This document shows positions 1-8,996 of a stretch of DNA of 64,000 nucleotides, one piece after another. Made by a program: the position numbers and the translations under genes. The stretch is from Falsirhodobacter sp051195255 (GTDB lineage Bacteria; Pseudomonadota; Alphaproteobacteria; Rhodobacterales; Rhodobacteraceae), in the NCBI RefSeq assembly GCF_051195255.1, contig NZ_JBNJLK010000006.1:113420-177419 (forward strand). Direction: 5' to 3'. Each line of letters starts with the position of its first letter. Positions within the stretch are counted from its first letter, which is position 1. The notes under the pieces were generated by a model that worked only from the letters and a program-made list of their open reading frames with translations, ran no database searches and was not told where the DNA came from.

Positions 1-507
1 AGCCTGATCGTGGATGTGGTGGATCATCCGGGCGGGCCGGCGGCGGATTGGGCGCGGGTGGCGGTTGCGGGCGACAGCCTGACGATCGGCGGGCCGCGCG
101 GGTCCAAGGTCATCGACGGGCCGATCGCCCACTGGCTTCTGATCGGGGACGAGACGGCCTTGCCCGCCATCGGCCGCAAGATCGAGGAGGCGCCGGCGGG
201 CTGCGCGATCACGGCGATCGTGGCCGTGCCCTCGGCGGCGGATGAACAGGTGTTCGACACGGCGGCGGCGCTGTCGATGCATTGGGTGCACCGGGAGGCC
301 GAGGAGGCGCACCAGCCGGAGCCGCTTATGGCGGCCCTGGAAGCCCTGACGCTGCCGGACCGGACCTTTGCCTGGATCGCGGCGGAGGCGGGGGTGGCGC
401 GCATGCTGCGCGACCGGCTGGTGGAACGCGGGATGCCGCGCGAATGGACGTCGGCGGCGGGTTACTGGCTGCGCGGCGTGGCGGATTCCGCGGTGAAGGA
501 CTTGTAG
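1..507 (+). CDS. Siderophore-interacting protein, C-terminal part (5' end outside window)
   Basis: The frame is open from base 1, so the gene begins upstream of the window; a GTG at position 10 is internal, not the start. The visible part matches the NAD(P)H-binding half of SIP/ViuB-type ferric-siderophore reductases: a GDSLTIGGPRGS segment, then GDETALPAI, and a C-terminal GYWLRGV motif typical of the family. These cytoplasmic FAD proteins reduce ferric siderophores to release iron. It ends in TAG at 505-507, directly at a strong hairpin. The FAD-binding half is missing from view. Iron-uptake neighbours, if any, lie outside the window. Confidence 0.85.
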   Translation, partial: SLIVDVVDHPGGPAADWARVAVAGDSLTIGGPRGSKVIDGPIAHWLLIGDETALPAIGRKIEEAPAGCAITAIVAVPSAADEQVFDTAAALSMHWVHREAEEAHQPEPLMAALEALTLPDRTFAWIAAEAGVARMLRDRLVERGMPREWTSAAGYWLRGVADSAVKDL

Positions 508-530
508 GGGGCGGAAGACCGCCCCCCTTT
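507..530. terminator. Terminator between convergent genes
   Basis: An 8-bp perfect stem (GGGGGCGG at 507-514, CCGCCCCC at 519-526) with an AAGA loop is followed by CTTT. It lies between the end of the siderophore-interacting gene and the end of the convergent proP gene. It looks like a rho-independent terminator for the plus strand and may serve both genes. Confidence 0.7.
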
Positions 531-533
531 GGG

Positions 534-2066
534 TCAGTCCAGTTCGGGGTGCTGGCCGACCAGGCGTTCGCGTTTCCGGCGCAGGGCGTCCAGTTCCCCC
601 TCCAGCTTCAGGATGTCGGCGTCCACATCCTCCACCCGTTGTTCGATGCGGTCGTAGGTTTCCTGAAGCAGCACGGCGGCTTCCTGCGGGCTGGACGCGT
701 TGGGCGTGTCGCCGCGCAGGGGGCGGTTGGCGGTTTCCGGCAGGAACACGGCTGTGAGAAGGCCGATCAAGGCCGCCACCATCAGGTAGTAGGCGGGGAC
801 CATGAGGTTGTCCGTCCGTTCGACCAGAAGGGCCGCGACGGTGGGCGTCAGGCCCGCGACGATGATCGCCACGTTGAACGAGCTGGCCAGCGCGCTGTAG
901 CGGATGCGGGTGGGGAACAGCGCGGGCAGGGTGGAGGCCATGACGCCCGTGAAGCAGTTCAGGATCACCGCGAGGATCAGCAGGCCGAGGAAGATCCGGG
1001 CCGGGCTGTCGCTGCCGATCAGCGTGAAGGACGGAAAAGCCATCACCACGAGGCCGAGGCTGCCCGCGATCAGGAACGGCCGTCGGCCGATCTTGTCGCT
1101 GAGAAAGCCGACCACGGGCTGGACGAACAGCATGCCGATCATCACGGCGATGATGATCATGACCCCGTTCTGCTGCGAATAGCCGAGGTTGCTGGACAGG
1201 TAGGTCGGCATGTAGGTCAGCAGCATGTAGTAGGTGACGTTGGTGACCAGCACCATGCCCACGCAGACCAGAAGCGCCTTGCGATAGGTGCGGGCGATTT
1301 CCAAGATGGACACGGTGGGATGGTCCTGCACCGCGCCCTGATCGCCTTTTTCCATGTTTTCAAGGTGCTGGGTGAAGGCGGGCGTTTCCTCCACCGCGTG
1401 GCGGAGGTAGAGGCCGAGCAGGCCGAGGGGGCCCGCCACGAAGAAGGGAATGCGCCAGCCCCAGTCGAGGAAGCTGTGTTCCCCCAGCAGGGATTGCAGC
1501 AGGACGACAAGGCCCGCCCCCGTGACGAAGCCGATGATGGACCCGAAGTCGAGCCAGCTTCCCAGAAAGCCGCGTCGCCGGTCGGGGGCGTATTCGGCCA
1601 CGAAGATGGCGGCGCCGGTGTATTCGCCCCCCACGGAAAAGCCTTGCGCCAGCTTGCACAGCAGCAGAAGGATCGGCGCCCAGATCCCGATCGTGGCGAA
1701 GGAGGGGATGAGACCGATGCAGAATGTGCTGACGGCCATGATGACGATGGTCAGCGACAGCACCTTCTGCCGCCCCAGCCGGTCCCCGATGATGCCGAAC
1801 ACCACGCCGCCCAGCGGGCGGACGAGAAAGGGCACGGAGAACGTGCCAAGCGCGGCGATCGTCTGGACGGCGGGGGAAGCGGAGGGGAAGAAGACCTGGC
1901 CGAGCGCGTAGGCGACGAAGCCGTAGACGCCAAAGTCGAACCATTCCATCGCGTTGCCAAGCGCCGCCGCCGTCACGCTTTTCTTCAGGGTCGCGGGGTC
2001 GATGACGGTGATGTCGTCGATGCCTAGGGGATCGGGGGCGGCGGGTGAACGTGCGGGGGGTGTCAT
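534..2066 (-). CDS. proP: ProP-type osmolyte:H+ symporter (MFS)
   Basis: 510 residues from the chosen ATG, which has AAAGGA eight bases upstream; a 24-residue longer reading frame lacks a better ribosome site. It closely resembles E. coli ProP as I recall it: GNAMEWFDFGVYGFVAYALG in the first membrane segment, the loop motif GDRLGRQK, QGFSVGGEYTGA, and LDWGWRIPFF. After twelve predicted membrane segments, the last ~50 residues form a charged coiled-coil-like tail (IEQRVEDVDADI, then LEGELDALRRKR), the feature linked to osmosensing in ProP. Expected role: proton-driven uptake of proline, glycine betaine and related solutes at the inner membrane. It is divergent from a sucrose-phosphate-synthase-like gene, so the 170-bp gap may be a shared osmotic promoter (inference). 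Confidence 0.93.
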   Translation of the reverse strand: MTPPARSPAAPDPLGIDDITVIDPATLKKSVTAAALGNAMEWFDFGVYGFVAYALGQVFFPSASPAVQTIAALGTFSVPFLVRPLGGVVFGIIGDRLGRQKVLSLTIVIMAVSTFCIGLIPSFATIGIWAPILLLLCKLAQGFSVGGEYTGAAIFVAEYAPDRRRGFLGSWLDFGSIIGFVTGAGLVVLLQSLLGEHSFLDWGWRIPFFVAGPLGLLGLYLRHAVEETPAFTQHLENMEKGDQGAVQDHPTVSILEIARTYRKALLVCVGMVLVTNVTYYMLLTYMPTYLSSNLGYSQQNGVMIIIAVMIGMLFVQPVVGFLSDKIGRRPFLIAGSLGLVVMAFPSFTLIGSDSPARIFLGLLILAVILNCFTGVMASTLPALFPTRIRYSALASSFNVAIIVAGLTPTVAALLVERTDNLMVPAYYLMVAALIGLLTAVFLPETANRPLRGDTPNASSPQEAAVLLQETYDRIEQRVEDVDADILKLEGELDALRRKRERLVGQHPELD

Positions 2067-2235
2067 GCATGTGTCCTTTGGTTGTGCCGGTCTTGATGCC
2101 GAACATGCGGGGGGCCCCACCATATCGTCCGGCGGCACGCTTTATCCAGCCGGAAACGGCAAGAGGCGTGAATGGGGAATGTTCGGAACTGGATGATGAT
2201 CCTGCGCATTGGGGGGCGCGTACAGACGGAATATC

Positions 2236-4206
2236 ATGCACATCATGCACATAGCTCTGGGTGGCTGCCTGAAGGCGCCGCCCGTTCAATACGGTTTGTC
2301 CGAGGATACGGGCGGGCACATCGCCTATGTTCTGGGTGCCGCGACGCGCCAGGCGGCCAGGCCGGAGGTGACGCGGGTGGACGTGGTCACCCGTGCCTTC
2401 GGGGATTTCGGTTCCGACTATCTGCGCGAGGAGGAGCGGCTGTGCGCCAAGGCCCGGATCTTGCGCCTGCGGACGCGGGATCTGCGCTATCTGACCAAGG
2501 GCGCCTTGTGGGGCGAGGTGGCGGTTCTGCGCGACGCGCTTGCCGAACGACTGCGGCAGGGCCCGCGCCCCGACATCCTGCACGCCCATTTCGCCGACGC
2601 GGCCGAGGTGGCGCTGGCCGTCGGTGGGCTGTTCGGGATCCCCGTCGTCTACACTCCGCATTCGCTGGCGCTGGACAAGATCGACGGAGCGACGGACGCG
2701 CGGCGCGTCGCGGCCGAGCGGCGCATCATCGGCTGCGCCGACGCGATCGTTGTGTCCAGCCGGGACGAGGCGGAACGGCAGGTGCCAGCCTACGACGCAA
2801 CGGCGATCACGCGGACCCACCGCATCGGGCCGGGCGTCGGTGCTGCGGCCGAGGATACGGGTGCGGCGCGGCGGCTGCTGACGGGATGGCTGGACAAGCC
2901 GGAAAAGCCGATGATCCTGGCTATTGCCCGCCCCGTGGCGAAGAAGAACCTGGGCGCGCTGGTGCGGGCCTATGCTGCCGATCCGGTGCTGCGGGGGATG
3001 GCGAACCTTGTCATCCTGGCGGGGCAGCACGCGACGGCGGATGCGGATGCGCGGGCGGTTCTGGACGGCCTGCGTGCGGACGGGGCCGGGTTGGAGGGGC
3101 GGTTCGCGCTGCCCCCGGCCCATAACACGCATGATGTGGGCGCGCTGTACCGGTTGGCGGCGCAGACGCGCGGCGTTTTCGTGAACCCTGCCTTGTTCGA
3201 GCCGTTCGGTTTGACTTTGCTGGAAGCCGCGCAGGCCGGCCTGCCGGTGGTGGCCACGCGGCACGGGGGGCCTTCGGCGATCCTGGAGGATCTGGGAAAC
3301 GGCCTTCTGGTGGAGCCGACGCGCGAAATGGCGATCGCCGCCGCCTGCCGGTCGTTGATCGGGGATGCGGCCGAATGGGACAAAGCCTCGGCCAACGGGA
3401 TGGCGGGGATCGGGCGGTACGACTGGGACCGTTATGCCGCGGAAAGCGTGCGGCTGTATGCCGGTCTGCGGCGGAAGGTCCTCCGTCCGCCGCGTCGGGT
3501 GGCCCGGCGGCTTCTGGCCTGCGACATCGACAACACGCTGACAGGCTGCGCCCCGTCGGCCCGCGCCTTTGCCCGCTGGACGGACGCGGCGGATCTGCCC
3601 TTCATCGTGGCGACGGGACGTTCCCTGCCCGAGGCGCGGGCGGTGCTGCGGCAATGGGAGCTGCCGGAACCGGAGGTGTTCATCACCTCGGTCGGGACGG
3701 AGATCTTTCGGTGGGGGGAGGGCGGGCTGTTCTTGTGCGCGGACTATGACCGGCATGTCGGCGCAAGTTGGGACCGGGCGGCCGTTCATCGCGTCGTGGC
3801 GGGTTTGCATCCCGAATGGCAAGGGGATGTCGATCAGAAGCGCCACAAGATCAGCCTGTTCGGGGATGCCGGAATGGCGGCTGGCGTGCGTCTGGACTTG
3901 GCGCAGGCCGGGCTGGCGGCGCAGGTCGTGCATTCGCATGACCGGCTGATCGACATCCTGCCCCCCGCTGCCGGAAAGGCCAACGCCATCGCGGCGGTGG
4001 CGGCGGGCTTGGGGCTGGGGCTGGCGGACTGCATCGCGGCCGGGGACAGCGGCAACGATTTCGACATGCTGGACCGGTGCGGGTCCGCGATCGTTGTGGG
4101 GAATGCCAGCGCGGAACTGGCAAACCTGAAGCCGCGCAAGGGACTTTTGCGCGCGGCGCATCCCTTTGCCCGCGGGGTGCTGGAAGGATTGGAGCGGATC
4201 GCATGA
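2236..4206 (+). CDS. Sucrose-phosphate synthase-like GT4 fused to a sucrose-phosphatase-like HAD domain
   Basis: 656 residues if started at ATG 2236 (GACGGA six bases upstream); ATG 2245 and an upstream GTG are alternatives. Residues ~1-415 are a GT-B glycosyltransferase: SEDTGGHIAYVL near the N-terminus is the sucrose-synthase-type donor loop, then ARPVAKKNL and the E-x7-E motif EPFGLTLLE (E322, E330). Residues ~420-656 are a HAD type IIB phosphatase with DIDNT (D430) and GDSGNDFDML. The fusion would form a sugar-phosphate disaccharide and dephosphorylate it, giving sucrose or a relative such as mannosylfructose; the acceptor cannot be decided here. It overlaps the next gene by ATGA, so it leads a four-gene operon. 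Position beside proP suggests osmoprotection. Confidence 0.82.
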   Translation: MHIMHIALGGCLKAPPVQYGLSEDTGGHIAYVLGAATRQAARPEVTRVDVVTRAFGDFGSDYLREEERLCAKARILRLRTRDLRYLTKGALWGEVAVLRDALAERLRQGPRPDILHAHFADAAEVALAVGGLFGIPVVYTPHSLALDKIDGATDARRVAAERRIIGCADAIVVSSRDEAERQVPAYDATAITRTHRIGPGVGAAAEDTGAARRLLTGWLDKPEKPMILAIARPVAKKNLGALVRAYAADPVLRGMANLVILAGQHATADADARAVLDGLRADGAGLEGRFALPPAHNTHDVGALYRLAAQTRGVFVNPALFEPFGLTLLEAAQAGLPVVATRHGGPSAILEDLGNGLLVEPTREMAIAAACRSLIGDAAEWDKASANGMAGIGRYDWDRYAAESVRLYAGLRRKVLRPPRRVARRLLACDIDNTLTGCAPSARAFARWTDAADLPFIVATGRSLPEARAVLRQWELPEPEVFITSVGTEIFRWGEGGLFLCADYDRHVGASWDRAAVHRVVAGLHPEWQGDVDQKRHKISLFGDAGMAAGVRLDLAQAGLAAQVVHSHDRLIDILPPAAGKANAIAAVAAGLGLGLADCIAAGDSGNDFDMLDRCGSAIVVGNASAELANLKPRKGLLRAAHPFARGVLEGLERIA

Positions 4207-5342
4207 CAGCCCCCATCGGTTATTTCGTTCATCATCAGGGGCGGGGGCACGCCGAACGCTGCGCGGCGCTGGTGAACGCGCTGCCCGCCGACCGGCCCGT
4301 GACGATCTTCTGCGCGCGCGACGACATCTTTCCGCCGCTGCGCGACGGCGTGACCGTGATGCGCATTCCGTCCTTGTTCGAGGCGACGGGGGCGGAGCCT
4401 GCGACCATGGACTGGGTGTCCACTCCTGCCACGCTGCATTGCGCCCCGCTGGGCTGGCCGGGCATTCGGGTGGCGATGGCGCGCATCGCGGGGTGGTTTG
4501 CCGAAGTCAACCCTGCGCTGATGATCTGCGACGTGTCGGCCGAGGTGGCGCAGCTGGCGCGCATCTGTTCCGTGCCGCATGTGAAGGTGGTGCAGCATGG
4601 CGACCGGGGCGATCCGGGGCATCGCGCGGCCTATGACGGCGCGGCGGGGCTTCTGGCGCCGTTCCACGAAGCGTTGGCACAGCCCGATTGGGACGACACG
4701 ATGCGCGCGCGCATGATGTTCGCGCCGGGCCTTGGCTGCCCTGCGGGGCCGCGCGTGGACCGGGCGGCGGCGCGGGCGCGCTTGTCGCTGGACCCGGACC
4801 GGCGCGTGGTGCTGGTGTTGTGGGGCAAAGGCGGCAACGGCTTTGCGCAGGCCCCGATCGGCGTGGGCGCCCGGACCATGCCTGACGCGCAATGGATCAC
4901 CGTAGGGCATGTGGAGCGGGACTGGCACGCGACCGAGCCGTCGAACCTGAGGCATGAGGGCTGGGTGGACGGGGTGGCGGATCACGTCGCGGCGGCGGAT
5001 GTGATCGTCGCCTCCACCGGCAACACGACGTGCCAGCAGATCCTTGCGGCGGGCAAGCCGTGGATCGCGGTGCCCGAATGGCGCTATTTCGACGAACAGG
5101 TGATGAAGGCCCGCGCGCTGGACGCGGCGGGCGTGGCGCTCCACCTGCCCCATCTGCCGTCTTCGGCCCATGCCTGGGGCCGGGCGATGGCCGGGGTTCT
5201 GGACCGTCACGATCCGGCCCGTCAGGCCGCGCTGGCGGGGACGGACGCCGCCCCCTTGGCCGCCGCCTGGGTGGAAGGGCTGATCGACCGTCTTTGGCCC
5301 GCCCGCACGGGCAACATCATTCCGCTTTCTTCCGCATCCTGA
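4203..5342 (+). CDS. MurG/GT28-like glycosyltransferase
   Basis: 379 residues. The start at ATG 4203 overlaps the stop of the previous gene (ATGA); the open frame runs further upstream but inside that gene. The N-terminus YFVHHQGRGHAERC is the glycine/histidine loop seen in GT-B enzymes that act on lipid or small acceptors. The C-terminal half carries VASTGNTTCQQILAAGKPW, the nucleotide-sugar binding region of the glycosyltransferase 28 C-terminal family. It is cytoplasmic, with no signal or membrane segment seen. Donor and acceptor are unknown. Translational coupling to the SPS-like fusion suggests the two act on one product. Confidence 0.72.
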   Translation: MTAPIGYFVHHQGRGHAERCAALVNALPADRPVTIFCARDDIFPPLRDGVTVMRIPSLFEATGAEPATMDWVSTPATLHCAPLGWPGIRVAMARIAGWFAEVNPALMICDVSAEVAQLARICSVPHVKVVQHGDRGDPGHRAAYDGAAGLLAPFHEALAQPDWDDTMRARMMFAPGLGCPAGPRVDRAAARARLSLDPDRRVVLVLWGKGGNGFAQAPIGVGARTMPDAQWITVGHVERDWHATEPSNLRHEGWVDGVADHVAAADVIVASTGNTTCQQILAAGKPWIAVPEWRYFDEQVMKARALDAAGVALHLPHLPSSAHAWGRAMAGVLDRHDPARQAALAGTDAAPLAAAWVEGLIDRLWPARTGNIIPLSSAS

Positions 5343-5349
5343 GGTTTCC

Positions 5350-6306
5350 ATGACTCTTTCTTCGGCTTCCGTCCTCACCATCGCCTCGGGCCGCGGCGAG
5401 CATCTGCACAACGTGATGATCGGCCTGTCCCGCCAAACGGTGCTTCCGGCAGAACTGATCATCGCCCACATGCAGGAGGCGCCTTATGCCGACCTGCCGT
5501 CCGTGCCCTTCCCTGTCCGCCAGATCGCCGTGACGGGGGCGGAGCTGCCGCTGGCGCGGGCGCGCAACGTGGCCGCCAAGGCCGCCACGGGGGAGTTGCT
5601 GATCTTTCTGGACGTGGACTGCATCCCGACGCCCACGCTGGTGGAGGATTACCTGGCGGCCGGTTTCGACGGGCTGATGATGGGGGAGGTGATGTATCTG
5701 CCGGGCGGCGCCGTCGCCCCAGGCTGGCAAAGCGCCGATTTCGATGCGGTGGCCGTGCGCCATTCCGACCGTCAGGGCCCGCCGGCCGAGGGGGTGGAGA
5801 TCTGCACGGATTACCGCTGCTTCTGGTCGCTGAACTTCGCTCTGCCGGCGGCGATCTTCCACCGCGTGGGCGGGTTCGACGAACGCTTCACCGGCTATGG
5901 CGGCGAGGATACGGATTTCGGCAAGACCCTGTCCATGGCGGGCGAGGCGATCGGCTGGATCCGTGGCGCGAAGGTGCATCACCAGTATCACCCCCATCAC
6001 ATGCCCCCCGTGCATCACCTGCACAGCGTGGTCCGCAATTCCGAACTGTTCGCGCAGAAATGGGGATATCGGACGATGGAGCATTGGCTTTATGCCTTCA
6101 TGCTGATGGGGCTGATCGACAATTCGGGCCCGCGCATCCGCATCCTGCGGGAGGCGGAGGAAGGCGACATCGCCTATACCCGCCAGCACGCGCACATGCC
6201 TTACGCCAACACGGCCAGCGTCATCCGGCGGCTGAAGGAGGAGAAGGCGGCGGCTGACGATGCGGGGCAGAAGGCGCTGCTGCAACCGGCCATCGCGGCG
6301 GAATGA
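5350..6306 (+). CDS. GT2-family glycosyltransferase
   Basis: 318 residues; ATG 5350 has GAGG six bases upstream and sits 7 bp after the previous stop. GT-A fold signs: N-terminal SVLTIASGRGEHL, the RARNVAAKA segment, and the metal/donor motif FLDVDC (D88, D90), followed by WSLNFALP and RVGGFDERFTGYGGEDTDFG, the C-terminal galactosyltransferase-type motif. A cluster of histidines (HHQYHPHH, PPVHHLHS) follows, common in GT2 proteins with this C-terminal domain. It is predicted soluble, third gene of the operon, and overlaps the next gene by four bases. The sugar transferred is not predictable. Confidence 0.8.
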   Translation: MTLSSASVLTIASGRGEHLHNVMIGLSRQTVLPAELIIAHMQEAPYADLPSVPFPVRQIAVTGAELPLARARNVAAKAATGELLIFLDVDCIPTPTLVEDYLAAGFDGLMMGEVMYLPGGAVAPGWQSADFDAVAVRHSDRQGPPAEGVEICTDYRCFWSLNFALPAAIFHRVGGFDERFTGYGGEDTDFGKTLSMAGEAIGWIRGAKVHHQYHPHHMPPVHHLHSVVRNSELFAQKWGYRTMEHWLYAFMLMGLIDNSGPRIRILREAEEGDIAYTRQHAHMPYANTASVIRRLKEEKAAADDAGQKALLQPAIAAE

Positions 6307-7439
6307 TGCGGATCGCCGTCGTCTCGCATGTCCGGCACCCGATCGCCCAGCCGTTCATGGGCGGGATGGAGGCGCATTCCTGGGCGCTGGTGCAGGGGCT
6401 GATGGCGCGCGGGCACGACGTGACGCTGTTCGCCGCCGGCGACAGCGATCCCGCCTTCCGCATCCACCCGATCCTGCCCGAACATTACGACCGCCGCTAT
6501 CCGTGGAGCGAGTATGTGGAAACGCGGGTGCTGCACGATTATCTGGATGCGGGCTTTGCCGACGCGGCGCGGGCGTTGCTGGAGGGCGGGTTCGATGTGG
6601 TCCACAACAACTCGCTTCACCGGTATCCGCCACGGCTGGCGCGGGTGCACCGGGTGCCGACCGTGACCTCTCTGCACATTCCGCCCTTCGACGCGATCCA
6701 TAGGGCGGTGCGGGAAAGTGCGGCGCCGTGGTCGCTGTTCACCGTCACTTCGGCCAAGCAGTTGGAGAGTTGGTGGCCGGAAGTGCCGCCCGCCGCCGCG
6801 CATGTGGCGCATAACGGGATCGATGTGGCGCAGTGGCCCTTCGTGGCCGCGGGGGATGGCAGTGCGGTTTGGGCCGGACGGATCGCGCGCACCAAGGGGC
6901 CGCATCTGGCGGTGCAGGCGGCGCTGCGGCTGGGGCTTCCGTTGACGCTGTATGGCGTGATCGAGGATGTGGAGTATTTCGACGCGGAGATCCGGCCCCA
7001 TCTGGGCGATCTGGTCCGGCATGGCGGGCATCTGGGCCCGCGCGAACTGGCGGCGGAGCTGGGGCGCGCCTCGGTCCTGCTGTTCACGCCGTTGTGGGAC
7101 GAACCCTTCGGCCTTGCGGCGGTGGAGGCGATGGCCTGCGGCTTGCCGGTGGCGGCGCTGGAGATGGGCGCCGTGCGCGAAATCGCGGGCGAGGCAGGAC
7201 GTTACGCGGCCCCAGATGATCCGGCAGGGTTCGACGCGGCGATCCGCGAGGCGCTGACCATTCCGCGCCGCGTTCCGCGCCAGCGGGTGGAAGCGCTGTT
7301 CACGCGCGACCGGATGATCGACCGTTACGAGGGTTTGTACGCCAAGGCGCAGGCGGGGCTCGCGGCGCCCTTGGGTCCCGTGACCTTCCCCGAGATCGAG
7401 CTGCCGGCCTTGCGCTCCACCCCTGTTTTTCAGAAGTGA
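6303..7439 (+). CDS. GT4-family glycosyltransferase
   Basis: 378 residues starting at ATG 6303, overlapping the previous stop (ATGATG; ATG 6306 is equally possible). The N-terminal GT-B domain begins RIAVVSHVRHP and has FMGGMEAHSWALVQGL. The C-terminal domain has VWAGRIARTKGPHLAVQAA and the E-x7-E motif EPFGLAAVE, followed by AMACGLPVAALEMGAVREI, standard for GT4 enzymes using nucleotide sugars. It is the last gene of the four-gene glycosyltransferase operon that begins at 2236. It lacks membrane segments, so it should act at the cytoplasmic face. Substrates are unknown. Confidence 0.82.
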   Translation: MMRIAVVSHVRHPIAQPFMGGMEAHSWALVQGLMARGHDVTLFAAGDSDPAFRIHPILPEHYDRRYPWSEYVETRVLHDYLDAGFADAARALLEGGFDVVHNNSLHRYPPRLARVHRVPTVTSLHIPPFDAIHRAVRESAAPWSLFTVTSAKQLESWWPEVPPAAAHVAHNGIDVAQWPFVAAGDGSAVWAGRIARTKGPHLAVQAALRLGLPLTLYGVIEDVEYFDAEIRPHLGDLVRHGGHLGPRELAAELGRASVLLFTPLWDEPFGLAAVEAMACGLPVAALEMGAVREIAGEAGRYAAPDDPAGFDAAIREALTIPRRVPRQRVEALFTRDRMIDRYEGLYAKAQAGLAAPLGPVTFPEIELPALRSTPVFQK

Positions 7440-7477
7440 TCGGTGGCCCGCGCCGCGGAGGGCGGGGGCCGTTCCGG

Positions 7478-7714
7478 TCAGCTTTCGGGTTTCGAGGGGG
7501 CGGGGTCCGCCTGACCGGACACGCTGCCGGCGTTCACCTCGGGCGCGGCGTCGCGGGTTTGTCCGCCCAGCATGCCGCCGACCTCGCCGGATTGCACGGG
7601 AACGTCCAGTTCCTCCTTGGCGCGGTTCCAGTGTTCCTCGTGCCGGCCCTCGGGCTGGCCTTCCTGTTCCCACAGCTGGTGCGCCCGTGTCCGGATGTTG
7701 TCATCGTTGTCCAT
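7478..7714 (-). CDS. DUF2934 family small protein
   Basis: 78 residues with a strong ribosome site (GGAGG seven bases before ATG). Residues ~6-32 contain IRTRAHQLWEQEGQPEGR, then HWNRAKEEL, the DUF2934 signature (R-A-x-x-L-W-x-x-E-G-x-P-E-G-R, then H-W). The rest is low-complexity, polar and alanine/glycine rich. Function is not established; such proteins are common in alphaproteobacteria and often lie near stress genes. It is transcribed alone, towards the end of the glycosyltransferase operon, with 38 bp between the two stops. Confidence 0.8.
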   Translation of the reverse strand: MDNDDNIRTRAHQLWEQEGQPEGRHEEHWNRAKEELDVPVQSGEVGGMLGGQTRDAAPEVNAGSVSGQADPAPSKPES

Positions 7715-7959
7715 GTCATCCTCCGTCTGGTTGGGAAAGAGAAACCCGTGGCGTCGGGCGATGTTCCGACACGTATGCGTGCTGCGTCCCCGTTGATGGC
7801 GGGCGGAAGGGGCGTATGCCGCCGGGCGGACATGGGCCGCGCGGCCCTTGCGTAAGCGTTGACGTCAACCCTCGCTTTCTGAACGGCCACGGGTTTTCCG
7901 TGGTTGTCAGATGCACGGTTGCGCGGACTGTTTCCCGAATCCTTGACGTCGCTGGCAAG

Positions 7960-8955
7960 ACGGGGCCTTTCCTCACCATCGTCCTGCTGGACGCGAACCT
8001 TCGCGCGCCGATTTCCGGCGTGGGTCCGGTGCTGCGGGACATCATGGCGGATCCTGGGCTGGAGGGAACAAGGGCGCTGATCCTGTTCGCCCTCTTGTCG
8101 CTGGCAAGGCGGCGGCACGGGCTTGGACCCGTACTAGAAGACGGCACTGTAGCCAATGCGGGCGGGGTGCTTGTGCGGGTCAGCGGGGGGGGGCGATGCC
8201 CCTTGGATCGGGACGATCGTGCTGGGCGTGGGGATCGCCTTTGGCCATGTCCTTTTGCCGCGATATGTGAAGCCATCGTTCCCGACCGCGCGCCGCGCGC
8301 GATTGGCTTCACTGCCGCAGCAATGGAGGGGGTGGCAAGCCGTGCCACGGGGCTGGCCGTTCCGAACGCGCGGCTGCCGGGGCTGGACGGGCGACGGGCG
8401 CTTGGGGTCTGGGCGGCGCCGGGGCCTGTGGCGCTGGTGTTGCGGCGGGCTTATGCGCGCGATGCGGTGACGCCCGTGCTGTGGGCGGCACGTTCGGAGC
8501 CGTTGCTGTGGCGGCAGCCGCTGGCGGGGTCGATCACGCTGTTCTTTGCCGCGCATTCGCTGGTCTTCTATTCCGTCGTGAATTGGTATGCGACCTGTGG
8601 GCTGGCGCGCGGGGTGCCGGCGGCGACGGCGGGGTATCACCTGCTGGTCTATAAGGAGGTGGCGAAGTTGGCACCGGGGCGGTTCTAGGGCGCGTGCGGG
8701 ATCAGAAGCTGGTCGGGCTGACCTGCGGCAGGCTGCTGGTGATCGGGACGGGTGGATTGCGCCGCAGGCGGCGCGGGCTTTTCGATGGTCACGAGCCTTG
8801 CACTGTTTTCCCTGCGGACACGGGATTCGGGCACGGCCACAGCCCTGCCGGGGATGGTGCAGTTGCTTCACGACGCGACCGGGGGGATGGACGCGCCGGT
8901 TCGCGGTGTCGGTGGCGGTTCTTGGTGGGATGTCGCGCCGTGACCGCTTTGTAGG
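7960..8955 (+). pseudogene. Decayed CynX/NimT-type MFS transporter
   Basis: No intact frame, but successive blocks in collinear order match a cyanate/nitroimidazole-type MFS transporter. About 7969-8070 (frame of 7687) gives LLDANLRAPISGVGPVL; 8204-8296 (next frame) gives VLGVGIAFGHVLLPRYVK; about 8301-8685 (first frame again) gives TAAAMEGVASRATGLAVP and later SLVFYSVVNWYATCGLARG. After a stop at 8686, 8770-8943 gives SLALFSLRTRDSGTATALPG and then LLHDATGG. Transmembrane stretches between the blocks are missing. At least two frameshifts, one stop and several deletions are needed. No start codon with ribosome site is evident. It is a transporter relic, not an active gene. Confidence 0.72.
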
Positions 8956-8996
8956 GGCAGGGTAGCGGGGCGTCCCGACCCGCCACCCGTTCGGCC

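Noticed and set aside
282..2027. 581-codon plus-strand open frame
   Set aside because: Antisense to proP, which has clear family motifs; the frame is glycine/histidine-rich shadow sequence of GC-rich DNA.
1360..4161. 933-codon minus-strand open frame
   Set aside because: Overlaps proP in another frame and the SPS-like gene antisense; no domain likeness.
7687..8688. 333-codon frame as an intact gene
   Set aside because: Only parts match a transporter; intervening stretches belong to other frames, and the remaining homology lies beyond its stop. Recorded as a pseudogene.
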